Below, one piece after another: positions 1 through 10,398 of a stretch of DNA of 64,000 bases; position 1 is the stretch's first letter; every line of letters starts with the position of its first letter. Both the position numbers and the translations under genes were made by a program. The DNA is from Linnemannia hyalina (lineage: Eukaryota > Mortierellomycota > Mortierellomycetes > Mortierellales > Mortierellaceae), in NCBI GenBank assembly GCA_019671135.1, contig JAHRHY010000008.1, forward strand, positions 1,550,001 through 1,614,000, given 5' to 3'. The notes under the pieces are model-generated. The model had not been told where the DNA came from, did no database searches, and saw only the letters and a program-made list of their open reading frames with translations.

Positions 1-1
1 A

Positions 2-1341
2 ATGCAGGAATTCGACCCGAACGACAGCGATAACTTGGACGACGTCGAGCCATACGCGTTTGAACCCAACCCCAACCCCTTGAAGATGAACAAGGCGACC
101 GCTCTGGCGCAACGCTCTAAGAAGCATGTGCTGCGAATGATGCTCCGATTACGCCGAGTGCTGTTGCAGGACGCTGCCGAATATCTCTATCGATACCCTG
201 ATATAGCCCTGTCGCCGCTGCTGGGGAAGTGTCCTGAGGTGTTCGAGAGTCTGATGTTTGATGCCTTCAAGGAGAACGTTGCGATGTCTCTAAAGCGGCA
301 TGAGATGTACGTGCCCATCGATCTTCCGCCCAACCTGATGGCAGCACTCCAGACCTGGAACTTGGCGCAAGCAAATGGGGTTGCAGATATCAAGCGAGCA
401 CTGGCCGACATCCATGTGAGGCTGGATGCCTTTGAAAAATGTTTCACAATCCAGCACAAGCAAAACAACTGGGTGAACGATGGGTTGGACGAGATCGAGA
501 AGATGTGCAAGGACTTACAGAAAGCGCTTGACAGACCGCCGCTTGTTGGGCTCCAGCCTTATTTCACGGGAATTCAACCTTTCTTCGGTCACGGGATGCC
601 GGGGCCAAACCCCTCTCCACCTTTCCAGTATCAGCAAGATCGACAGTCGACCGTACATCCTGGTTTACAGCGTCCACCATCCTCCAAACCCGGCAAACGC
701 CAACCTCAAGCTATTCGACCAGCTTTGTCAACTGCTCAAGCGCCACCAACAACAATGCATGCAACTCGGAGATCCAGGCCGGAAGGATCTTTGCCCGCAT
801 CCTTCAAAGCGACAGAGAGAGAACCCAGCAGTACAGGGCCAAATGAGTCAGGAGATCAAGCAGCATTAACGAGTGTCCAAGCGGCAGCCCAGTCAGGGAC
901 TGGTTTGTCAGGAACAATTACCCCGCCAACACAAAGTCTGTATTTGACGAGCTTGAGTGGTACGACAAATTGCTTGCAGAAAGGAAAGCCCGGGGACTAC
1001 CAACAACACTCTCAGGCGCCACAACCAAGAACCTGAACAACAAAAGGAGGATCCATGAGCAGGTCTTGTTTTTGATGGAGAGGAATAGAATGAACACGTT
1101 GATGACCGAGGAGGAAGCCCTACGTGCCGCCTTCGTGGAGATTGATGCTGTGGCTCTGCCTATTTATGGCCGCAAGAAAAGGTATAATTTTTTCCCATGT
1201 GTGGAATATTGTAAACGTCAAAAGTATGCACGCGAAGGGCAAAGGGGGGGTAAGGTGACCAAAGGCAAAGGGAGGAAACAGGACGATGAGCAGGAACAGG
1301 AACAGGACGGTGAAGAGGAACAGGATGATGAGGAAGAGTGA
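2..1341 (+). pseudogene. Decayed GCR1_C/Ndc10-like ORF remnant, 5' end outside window
   Basis: The frame is open from base 2 and encodes a helical segment (roughly residues 28-150) with the motif LRRVLLQDAAEYLYRYPD, followed by a Pro/Gln-rich linker. Protein-like sequence then continues in another frame: NSEIQAGRIFARILQ around 760-800, a stop at 844, then a continuation (WFVRNNYPANTKSVFDELEWY onward, 901-1341) ending in a Lys/Glu/Gln-rich acidic tail and TGA. Changing frame with an internal stop is what a decayed gene looks like, although an unrecognised intron is possible. From memory, the first segment resembles the part preceding the GCR1_C domain in Ndc10/Crypton-like proteins that are multicopy in Mortierellaceae. 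That family link is an inference. The true start lies outside the window. Confidence 0.4.
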
Positions 1342-2126
1342 ACAGTCATAGAAAGATTGAGCATCTATTCCACTATTGTTTAACTAAAAGAATTGTTAGA
1401 AGAAAAAATTCCTCGACTTTAACTTTGAACCACGTAGGAGTCAGAAAAAGGAAGTAGGAAAGATGCTAGAGGAGGAGAACGAAAAAAGGCATAAATCGAA
1501 TGTGTTTGGTGAAGTGCGCGCGTGCGCGCGCACTTATTTCTTGTGTGAAATGCACGATTTCCATTCAATTCTAACATTTCCGTGTCTCGTACAAAACCAT
1601 CCAATGGTTGTGTTCCAGATAGACCTTTTTTCAACTTAACGTTCGTTCCCTTAACGTCGGTACTTTGAGGGCTAACGCGCATTCAGCGCTCAAAGCCAAG
1701 CCCCACCTCGAACGATGGAGCTGGATTACCGGACAAAACCGCTCCGACAATTGGACTGGGATTGTTGGTTGAGATGGACAAGGCTGTCGGTGCGGATATG
1801 GCGGTAGAGGCTGGCCTGATCGAAACATCAACTGTTCAAGTCAAAGTTGGTGTGGCAGAGCGGGCTGAGATGGCCAACGCTGTAGTCGATTGTCTGAGAG
1901 GCGCTGCTCGCCAAGCCTGCAAGGTCAAGAGACGGTATCGGGCGTCTTTGGGTGGTATATAGAGCGAGTGACTGCGGGCGAGGTTTCTCCCACTGACCGT
2001 CGGCTCTTGGACCTTATCTGCCCCAGCATCCCTTCCCAAGGACTTGACCAGTATGGATGGCACTAATCGGAAACAGGGCGATGACGACCACAAAAGGACC
2101 AACAGGAAGCTTTTATCGGTTGTTTT
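1342..2126. other. Inter-remnant region without a convincing gene
   Basis: Apart from the palindrome there is only a short open frame (1762-1962, +, 66 codons) of unclear origin. It lies just upstream of the Fanzor remnant and may be eroded sequence from the same element. No start, splice pattern or motif supports a functional gene. Confidence 0.4.
1512..1535. repeat. Perfect GC-rich inverted repeat (10-bp arms, 4-nt loop)
   Basis: AAGTGCGCGC, then GTGC, then GCGCGCACTT: the arms are exact reverse complements. The alternating purine-pyrimidine core could adopt Z-DNA or a hairpin. It sits between the two mobile-type remnants and could be a terminus or just a local palindrome. Confidence 0.75.
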
Positions 2127-2862
2127 ATGCGTTGTCTGTACTCAGGCAAGGCCCCTGTCACTTCTTACTATAGCGCTTCGACGGTTTCTTCTGGCAAGAC
2201 ACCAAGGAATTCTGGGGTGGGACATAGCGTCATGGAGTTCATTACACGTCTCAAGCAGCTGAAAATCCTAGAGTCGCGCGACCAACCGCTGATGAAGGAG
2301 GGTCCCGAGTACACTCCTAACCTTCTTGTCCGATCAATTGTCATCCAGCTTGCAGCCGAGCTGAAGAAAATCTACCACATGGAATTTACGAGCTTCAGCA
2401 ACAGGTAACAGGCAAACTCGGTGTTGCTTTTTAACAACTTTTATATATTTATTACATCTCCATTTCACTTATAGGGCCCGATCTCTAGGCTATACTGTTG
2501 TCGGCGTCAATGAGTACTACACCAGCGAGAAGTGCCCGACATGCGGAGAGAATGGTCAGACTTGTGAAGCCTTTATGCATCGAGACGTTATGGCTGGCCA
2601 CAACATGTGCAACATCGTCAAGACCCACCTATTGATGCAAACAAGACCGTTGTATCTGCAGCCGGTTGATGTCGAGGGACATTATCCATGGGTGGAGGGT
2701 GGTGAGAGCAACAGGATCGATCTAGGCTCCAGCAGCACATTACTCAAGAACAAGGCGAAGAAGCCGGCAAAGGATCGCAAGGCTGCAGTTGGTCCAGCTC
2801 CAAGAGTCATCAAGCGCAATTCGAGCGATGATCCCATGCATGGAGACATCTCAGTTCATTAA
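2127..2862 (+). mobile_element. C-terminal remnant of a Fanzor (TnpB-like) RNA-guided nuclease
   Basis: Two blocks join in frame across a canonical 70-nt intron (2405-2474): 2127-2404 and 2475-2862. The second block reads ARSLGYTVVGVNEYYTSEKCPTC, then HRDVMAGHNMCNIV and RPLYLQPVD with a nearby YPW, and ends in a Lys-rich tail. This is the RuvC-III plus zinc-ribbon end of eukaryotic Fanzor/OrfB proteins. The Asp of HRDV corresponds to the RuvC-III catalytic residue. The ribbon is damaged: the first CxxC (CPTC) is present, but the second pair is reduced to one Cys in GQTCEAF, as if about 10-15 residues were deleted. Upstream RuvC-I/II motifs are not recognisable, so this is a truncated, probably inactive copy. 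The family assignment comes from motif recall, not a search. Confidence 0.65.
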
Positions 2863-3079
2863 CGCAAGAAGTGCAAGGCAGTGACGAACCCACAAGCCAA
2901 GAGTGAGCCAACCCCGAGGTTCCAGGAAGCGTTCACACAAGTCAAGACGAACACGACTATGGCTTTTTTTTTGCTCTCAAGTACAACAAGGCTTGCTTTT
3001 GACTACGTACGAGCGAAGTTGCTCTCTGCGCGATAGACCCGTCTTTGTTTATTTTACGAATCCCCACTGACAAATGTCT

Positions 3080-4026
3080 TTACTCTTCCTTGGGGTACAA
3101 TTCTTTCAAGGCCACCTCGAAGTGTTCCTTAAATTTAGTGCCGCTTCCAGCAAACCGGACTTCATTGTCGACCACCAATACAATGCAGGGAATTGCTATG
3201 TACTCGGTTTTACGGAAAATCGCTAGATTTTAAGAGAAAGGGCAGAAGATCGTCAGTCTAGAAATGATAGCGCCAAAAAAAATCTACAAAAAAAAAAAAA
3301 AAAAAAAAAAAACTTACTCTCTCTGACATATTCATCGGTGTTGTCAACATAAGTTGAATAACGAAAGTTTTCTTTTTTAGTCTCGATGAACTCCTTAACT
3401 CCTCCCAAGCCCATCATCGCGGGATGACGACCAATCATGCCTTCATTGTTGATACCAATGACTGCCACCTGTCCTGTGTGTTTCTCAGAAAGATCCGAAA
3501 GCTCTAGACCGAGGTCAATACATGGGCAGCACCTTTGGTATCCAAAAAATTGACTTGGTTAACATTCTTTTCACTCATTTCCCTAAAAAAGATTAAACTC
3601 GAAAACAAATAAAGAAAGGTCAAGTTTTCCTTACCAAGTTGCCCAAAAATCAAGGATGACAATACGCTCTTTACCCTCGTACTTTACTCCTCGGACGTGG
3701 TGAATGACCTCAAGGGCGGACAAGACATCAATCTTTTCTCCGGTATAGGGACTTATCCAGCCCTCTCGTAAACAGGCCGGAGGACCAGCCTTGAAATTGT
3801 CTCGGATTTTTTCAAATGTTTCTCTGCCACTATAGGACTTTAAACGTTCCAATGGATCGTCGTATCCAATTTCCTTGACTTGAGCCTTGAAAACCTCGAC
3901 GGCTGCCCAAAACGGTTCTTCTAGCCATTTGTCTTCGTATTGGCCTTTGAAAGGACGGTGGAGGGTAGCTAGATAGAGGTCATTGAACTGATCTTCTTTG
4001 GTGCGGAGGACGTTTTTGGTGGACAT
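3080..4026 (-). CDS. Thioredoxin-fold redox protein (peroxiredoxin/redoxin-like), 249 aa
   Basis: Three exons (minus strand): 4026-3635, 3532-3318 and 3222-3080, totalling exactly 250 codons. Introns are canonical: GTAAGG..AG at 3634-3533 and GTAAGT..AG at 3317-3223. The core reads VILDFWATW, then C-C-P-C across the first splice junction (Cys132 and Cys135), in the position of the thioredoxin CxxC. Later come a VAVIGINNEG strand and a cis-Pro-like segment (YIAIPCIVLVVD), as in AhpC/TSA or TlpA-like proteins. The about 130 residues before the active site are longer than in a simple thioredoxin. The ATG at 4026 was chosen over an upstream in-frame ATG at 4116 because MSTKNVL begins the conserved-looking part. 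The substrate is unknown; a cytosolic thiol-disulfide or peroxide reductase role is inferred. The second intron carries a 25-A run beside its donor. Confidence 0.8.
3288..3312. repeat. A25 homopolymer next to a splice donor
   Basis: Twenty-five consecutive A on + (T on the coding strand), beginning immediately after the GTAAG of the second intron of the redoxin-like gene. Confidence 0.95.
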
Positions 4027-6251
4027 GGTGTTTGAGTTGTTAGAAATTGGAGAGGTGAATGGGAGGGGAGGGGATGAGATGGGTTTTAGCGATGAAAAAG
4101 AAAAGCAAGTTGTCAAAAGAAAGAGGCCTGAATAGATATATGTTTGTCAAATACTTTGAAAAGTCGAACCATTTTTTGATTGGTCCTTGGCTTTATGTGA
4201 GATGCCCCTGAAAAGTAACTGCAGTCCAGCTGGATCTAAACAGGAATTGAGTTCGCGAATCAGGCAACGCCGCGCAGATGTAAGCTTCGCCATCACAGTA
4301 AACAAGCTGCACGACGCCTTGATCTTGTGCCGGAAGAATAGTCTCTATCTTTCGACTTTCGTTTTGTGTTTATGACTGGAGGTTGGTGGGAAAAAAGGCA
4401 TGCTTAAGTTTGGGCTGAAATGATTGTAAGTTGGTATGCATGTTCTTTTTCGAGAATATGCTCGTCCACATCCCTGTGTGCGGTCAAAAGTGGATCATCC
4501 AAACAAAGGGGCATTTTTGTGCTCAGAAATTCAAAAATGCGTCAGATTTCAGAAACGACGATAGCAGTTTTGAAGCAATACTACCTCTCCTCTCACGATT
4601 CCCAACTAGCAGGATGCAGGAAAGTGACCGATCTTTGGACTTGTATGTGACCTCAGCTCTTTGGAGCTGACCATCGTGTTGTCATTGTTCGTTGTGGTGA
4701 AAGAAACTGAGGAGATGAATGGACCAAATGGGGAGTCATATTGGTAGGCGATGTCTCTTGCAGGGAAGAAAAGATGACAGTGTGGACATGAATGCCAAGC
4801 AAGACGACAAAAATTTGGAGCTTGAAGTTTTCTAGCACTTTTTTTCTGCTACCTTTTCCCGTCCGCGTTTTTTATTATTTTTTTCCTTGCTCACGAAGTT
4901 TATTTCACCTCTGGATGTCGAGCGGAAGAGAAGCTCGGCTAAACAGACTCAGTGATGAGCGATATTGGTCTTTCTCCACATCTTGTCAAAAAGGCGAAAA
5001 GGACCACAAATTCGATTGAACCAATCGTAGTGATGTTCTTTTCCCACTCCTTGCACTTGGTCTCTTAAAAATGGAGACGTAATGAGGACGTTCTAAATAA
5101 TGAGGCATTTTTTTTTATGTTGTGCTCAGAAGCTCGTGTCGCTTCTCGGTGTTGGATGTCGAATGTTTAAGAAGCACGGTTATACTGACCTCAATGCTGT
5201 GCGACATTGATCACGTTCCATTTCTTGCCAAAACGGCGAAAAAAGGTGGCATGCGCGACTGAACCTACCATAGTGTTGTGCGTACATTGGTCTACTGCCA
5301 TTCCCTACATTTGCTCTCTAACAACTGTATCGGCTAACAATCTGCCCTGCCCAGTCCTTTTTGGCTTGGGTGCCGCTTTCATTGATATTGGTGGAGTAGG
5401 GGCGAGGGCTGTCGTATGAGGTGAACTTAGCACCAATGCAGTCCGAGTGACGCTTTAGCCAGTCCTCAAAAAGGCTGCCGTGACATAAAAGCTCAAACAG
5501 CGAAATCCATTCTTCTCCACCAGGGCAATCCGTTTATCTTCCGGGAGTCAATAGGCTTCAGCTGTGATATGGATGTATGGGTCGTTGAAAAGTGAATCAG
5601 GGATTATTTTGAGTACATTCCGCAAGAGGTCAGCCGCCAAAATTGGTTTGCCTCTCTCTCACGTTTGGGAAGGCCTGGCCATTCTTAACACTCACTCCGC
5701 GGACATCCTCCACACTGCTGTCGGCACCTGCGGTATACTCTCCGGAAGACATGGCCTCGACGTGCCCGGCTCCGCCGTCTTGTACACTCTCGAACCTTTC
5801 GCCTCCTTCAACCTTGGGTGAATCGTCAGCCGTGTCCTTGGTCTGGTCGTCCTCAGCCTGACTGTCCTCAGTGAGACTGTCCTCAGCGGGGCTAGAGTCC
5901 ATTTCAGCGAGATGCAAGATCTTTATTAAAGTGAAAAGGCCAAGTAAGCGTGAGTAAACCAATATCGCGTATATCGGCCGCATTGTTCCTTTATGGTGTT
6001 TGTGGTGCACACAGCGTATAACATATATTAAAATAGCTTACCAGAGAGCTTGACAGCTCCAATAGCGTTTGATACTAGGGTTCTTTCGAACTGTCCTCGG
6101 AAATCATCTAGTCGACTGCCTCTTGAATGTTCATGACGCGAAGATAACCAGGAGAGGAACGCCTGTGCATGCGATAAGGATGTTCGCTTCGGGGGAAGTT
6201 TCATTTTCCGTCAGCCCGCTGGGGAAACTGTCAGAACCCTCGAGGCCCAGT
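4027..6251. other. Gene-poor stretch upstream of the redoxin-like gene
   Basis: About 2.2 kb with no ORF carrying a recognisable domain or a consistent splice pattern. The part next to 4026 must hold the promoter of the minus-strand redoxin gene. Between about 5.2 and 6.2 kb the minus strand contains short protein-like stretches interrupted by stops, including one acidic ORF listed separately. This suggests eroded coding DNA, perhaps continuous with the relic at 6.3-6.9 kb. Confidence 0.45.
5630..5902 (-). CDS. Small acidic Ser/Glu/Asp-rich ORF, possible gene fragment
   Basis: Ninety codons from an ATG at 5902, beginning MDSSPAEDSLTEDSQAEDD, with internally repetitive Asp/Glu/Ser/Thr sequence. 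No domain, signal peptide or supporting splice partner was found. The frame extends upstream without another good start. It could be a real short gene, an exon of a decayed gene, or chance. I do not recognise it. Confidence 0.2.
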   Translation of the reverse strand: MDSSPAEDSLTEDSQAEDDQTKDTADDSPKVEGGERFESVQDGGAGHVEAMSSGEYTAGADSSVEDVRGVSVKNGQAFPNVRERQTNFGG

Positions 6252-6867
6252 GTTTTTGCTTAATTCCCAGATCCGGACACCATAGAGGGAAACTTCGCCG
6301 CTCTACCTGAGAGCACTATCGACAGATGGGCATTGCAGAGCCTTAAACCGACCACATGGGTGTCCAAAAGAAGTCAGATTTGTGATGTGCGTCGAGGATC
6401 CAGCGCCTTTGTCAATGATAAGGGAAGGTAATGAGAATGTTGCATCAGGGATATGCGTGGTTGGAGACGAGATGATAATAACCATGTGCAAATAATAATT
6501 ATAGTAGCACTGTTTTCAACTTACCCTGCAGTATGAATGAAGGCCTTGCAATCTATCCTTTCACAAACTTGCTCATCTCCTACAGAAAGTTGTTCTACTG
6601 TTCGATTTGTTGATATTTGACTTGAAGTGATGCTGATACAGATGACCAATACTCATTGCCACTGTTTCGCTGCAGAATGTCATATTTATGCTGTAGACTA
6701 GCTCGCTCATGTAATGAAATTTCAGTTGATGACAATAGTACCATGAAAGTATCATGAGCATGTTCCCTACAACTATAGTCAAATTGATTTACAAAAGCAG
6801 GCATCGTAAGAGGTCTTCCGTAGGCATTTAGGAGCCACTGAAGAGGTGACATTTGAAATGGATTTGT
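6252..6867 (-). pseudogene. Broken minus-strand gene of unknown family
   Basis: A good acceptor (TTTTAG) at 6868-6873 is followed by TNPFQMSPLQWLLNAYGRPL and about 70 further well-formed residues that hit a stop at 6595-6597. Shifting one frame at that point continues directly with VEQLSVGDEQVCERIDCKAF up to a GTAAGT donor near 6525. A further block (about 6480-6303) encodes SLPSLIIDKGAGSSTHITNL and more, and another frame shift gives AAKFPSMVSGSGN and a stop near 6252. The segments read as one protein only with frame shifts, so I call it a pseudogene. No upstream exon was found. The family is not recognised. Confidence 0.45.
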
Positions 6868-7659
6868 CTAAAATGTGCTCAAATAAAACCATGTAAATGT
6901 GTGTTAGCTACCAATCTAACAACAATTCCCAAGGATAATAATCATTATAATGTAGAGTGATAGAAATGACTCCTCGGCGCAGCTAAGACATGCCAACGAT
7001 GGCCTTCTCTAATCCTACCACACTCCACTCTCTCTCCCCCTGTCGCCGCAGCGTTACACTGATGAAATAACTTATCCATGCGTTACGTAGCTTCGGTGAC
7101 GTAATTTAGGCGCCCATTCTCCTACTTAATACTTGACAGCCTCTTACTTTAGCTACCACTGTTCACTCTCCCATTCAAAGTCCAACTCGAACAACCGGCA
7201 CTGGTCAATTGATAAAATAACCAAACCGACACGAATTGGAACCAAAAAAAAACGCGTTTATCGATAAACACGTACATTACATTATCAGAAGGTGAAAGAC
7301 AGTTGTTAGTTGCCAACGCTACTTTGGCTCGTATGGGTGTCAGTTGAGGAAAGAATGAAGAAACCCCAGTATCCGACTTGTCAGAGTTACGCTGCTCGAC
7401 TCTGAACTGTAACATGAACAGGCTGTATGCATTGTTGTTGGATTGTGTGAGCGTGCGACAGGGCATTCATGTGTGTCGCCCAGAAGATATGAATCGCGTC
7501 CATGTGTTCACACAGTCACAATATCATTTGCACATTAAAAGGCGCAAGGGTCGTTTTCATTCGTACGTTTCTCCCTTTTGTAAAGTCATCACTTCCTCCT
7601 TGTTCACTCCCTCCTCCCACCCATAAAGAAAAAGAAGAAACAAACACCAAAGTACAACC
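6868..7659. other. Intergenic region upstream of the aldehyde dehydrogenase gene
   Basis: No supported gene. The last 100 bases before the ATG at 7660 are pyrimidine-rich and then A-rich, typical of a fungal leader. No clear TATA element was identified. Confidence 0.5.
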
Positions 7660-10217
7660 ATGACCCCCTCAAAATTGTCAGTCATCACCCCCGTAGACTC
7701 GACCGTCTTCGCGACCGTCCAGATCTCCTCCTCTGAACAAGTCCAAGCCGCCGTCGAGCGTGCCGCCAAAGCCCAAAAGTCATGGAAGCGAGTCCCGCTC
7801 AAGCAGCGTGTCGAGATGGGCCGTCGGTTCCTCGAGGTCTTTGGAACCCGCAAGGACGAACTTGCCAAGGAGCTGACCATGCAGATGGGTCGCCCCTTGA
7901 GGTACACTCCTGGAGAAATCAAGGGAACTCAGGATCGTGGGAAATATATGGTCGATGTTGCCGAGGAGGCCTTGAAGGATGTTGAGATTGTGGAGGCCGG
8001 TCAGGAGGGCAAGTTTAAGAGGTTCATTCGTAAGGAGGCCGTCGGTGTCGTACTTATTGTTGTTCGTAAGTCTCCGTTTCTCTTTCCTTGGTCATTGTTG
8101 TTACAAAAAGTATGTATGATGGAGGATGACGACAAAAAGACACCAGGATTTCTCACTACTTTTTTTATGCATATCACGCTTGTCGTTGTGCATTGACACT
8201 ACTACTCGGTTAGCCTGGAACTACCCTTACTTGTCGTCGTTGAACGGAGTACTGCCCTCGATCATTGCCGGTAACTCTGTCATCCTCAAGCACTCCTCCC
8301 AGACTCCTCTCTGCGGCGAGCGATTCGGCGAGGCGTGGACTGAGGCTGGTCTTCCCGACGGCGTCTTCCAGGTAAGCAATTTCGTTGTTGGTTTTGTCTC
8401 ACTGTCTTTCTCCTCTTTTTACTGTTGTTCCTCTCGGCAAGAAGATTAGCAATCGAATGTGAGTGGAGAAAAAAGGAGTCAGTAAACGGCAACTCAGCAG
8501 GACAATACGACAAACAACACAAAGGAAGGAAGGGCGGGCCACTTTTATTTTCCTTTTAGGTGCTATGTGACCAGGGACCCTTTATGCAAACACATGATCG
8601 TTTACATTGCAAACAAACAAAGGAAAGGAAAACTTTGGGCGTTCGACCAAACAACTTCACACGCGTATGTGTTGTACAGTACGGGAATAGGGATATGAAG
8701 AGGGAGGAGGTACATATATGGTTTTCTAACGAAAGTGGCAGGCAAATGGGCGCATTTCTAAAATTTCATCCGGGAGAGAGAGGGAGGAAGCTTGTTATGA
8801 CCACGGGAGACATGGATCAAATGTGACAAAGACTCTCCTTCGTTGTACTTGTACTCTCACTTACGAACCCATTGATCTATCTTTCCCTCCTTTCTCTTCT
8901 CGCTTGTACGACGGATATCGACTAGTGCATCCACATGTCTCATGCCGACACCGAGGCTCTGGTCAGGAACCCCCTCATCAACTATGTCAACTTTACCGGA
9001 TCCGTTGAGGGAGGCCACCAGATCCAGAAGGCTGCAAGCGAAAAGTTCATCGGTACGTTCATCATTGGGTCAAATCCACGTCACTTCCCATCCTGCTCAC
9101 AACCTCCTTACTCCATCCCTCTTTGCATTGGATCGTCATGCACCCCCTGACTTACTTATCCCCTCAAAGGATTCACAATCCTCAATCACTCAGCCCATTC
9201 ATCATCCATCCTAACATGCCTTAACTCCCTCTTTCCTCCTCACAATATGGAATAGCGACGGGATTGGAGTTGGGAGGCAAGGATCCAGCATACGTCCGCC
9301 CCGACTGCGACCTCAAATACACGGTCGAGACTCTTGTTGACGGCTCCTTCTTCAACAGTGGCCAGTGCTGCTGTGCCATTGAGCGCATCTACGTCCATGC
9401 CGACATCTATGACGCCTTTGTTACCGCCTTTGTCGCCGAGACCAAGGTACTCCACCTCATTCTTGTCACATTATTCATTTTTTTCTGTTACAACTGTGCT
9501 TGTAGGAAGTACGTTACAGAAGGTTAACTCTTCTTACGTTGATGATGGACAATATTGATAGAACTACCGTCTTGGAAACCCCTTGGAGCCCGAGACGACT
9601 CTTGGACCTATGGTGAAGACTAAGGCCGCCGACTTTGTTCGTGCCCAGATCGCTGAGGCCAGTAAGTCATTCTATCTCATTGGATATTGATCAAACTGGT
9701 AGACGCGTCTCTCTCTCTCTTTTATTTTTTGTCTCTTCGCTGGGACAAGATCCTCTAACACCAAATCACATTTTTATCTTTCTACCAAATAGTCTCGCAG
9801 GGAGCAAAAGCGCACATCGACACCTCCCTCTTCCCCGCCGACAAACCCGGAACCCCTTACATGGCGCCCCAAGTCCTAACCTCCGTCACCCACTCCATGC
9901 GCGTCATGACCGAAGAATCCTTCGGTCCCGTCGTCGGCATCATGCGCGTCACCTCCGACGAAGAAGCCATCCATTTTATGAACGATTCCGATTTCGGACT
10001 CTCGGCTTCGATCTGGACTAACGATGCGGATGCGGCTTTGAGGATTGGAGACCAGATCGAGACGGGGACTTGGTTCATGAACAGATGTGATTATTTGGAT
10101 CCTGCGCTTGCTTGGGTCGGTGTGAAGGACTCGGGTAGGGGTTGTACTTTGAGTAAGTTTGGGTATGATCAGGTTACGAGGCTGAAGTCCTTCCATTTGA
10201 AGCTCGTCACCGCTTAA
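7660..10217 (+). CDS. NAD(P)-dependent aldehyde dehydrogenase, 468 aa
   Basis: Six exons: 7660-8065, 8214-8371, 8926-9052, 9256-9446, 9562-9661 and 9793-10217 (469 codons with stop; all introns GT-AG). It oxidises an aldehyde to the acid with NAD(P)+. Visible landmarks are VPWNYP across the first junction (nucleotide-binding half), FTGSVEGG (cofactor loop), the general base Glu235 in LELGGK, the nucleophile Cys269 in NSGQCC, and EESFGPV with a terminal GRGCTLSKFG. The Glu-Cys spacing of 34 is normal for the superfamily. The length is slightly short of the usual 480-500. There is no PTS1 (ends LVTA) and no obvious mitochondrial leader, so it is probably cytosolic. Substrate specificity (for example succinate semialdehyde versus general) cannot be read from the sequence. 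Intron 2 (554 nt) is several times longer than the others and holds nothing recognised. Confidence 0.93.
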
Positions 10218-10398
10218 AGGAGGGAGCATTCTTGGTTACTCTACTCTGTCGCCTTTTTCTCACGTTTCTTGGGTACATATACTTTTCTTTACACATACGC
10301 CAGAAGTAATAAACACAAAACGAGATTGTTAGGAAAAGAAGACAGTTGTATGCTTCCATTTTTTTTTCACTTCTGTGCGGGGTACGGTACGATATAAT

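Noticed and set aside
4027..4116. Upstream ATG extending the redoxin-like protein by 30 residues (MTTCFSFSSLKPI)
   Set aside because: The extension is low-complexity Ser/Pro/Asn and does not look like a targeting peptide. MSTKNVL is the more natural start, but this is not excluded.
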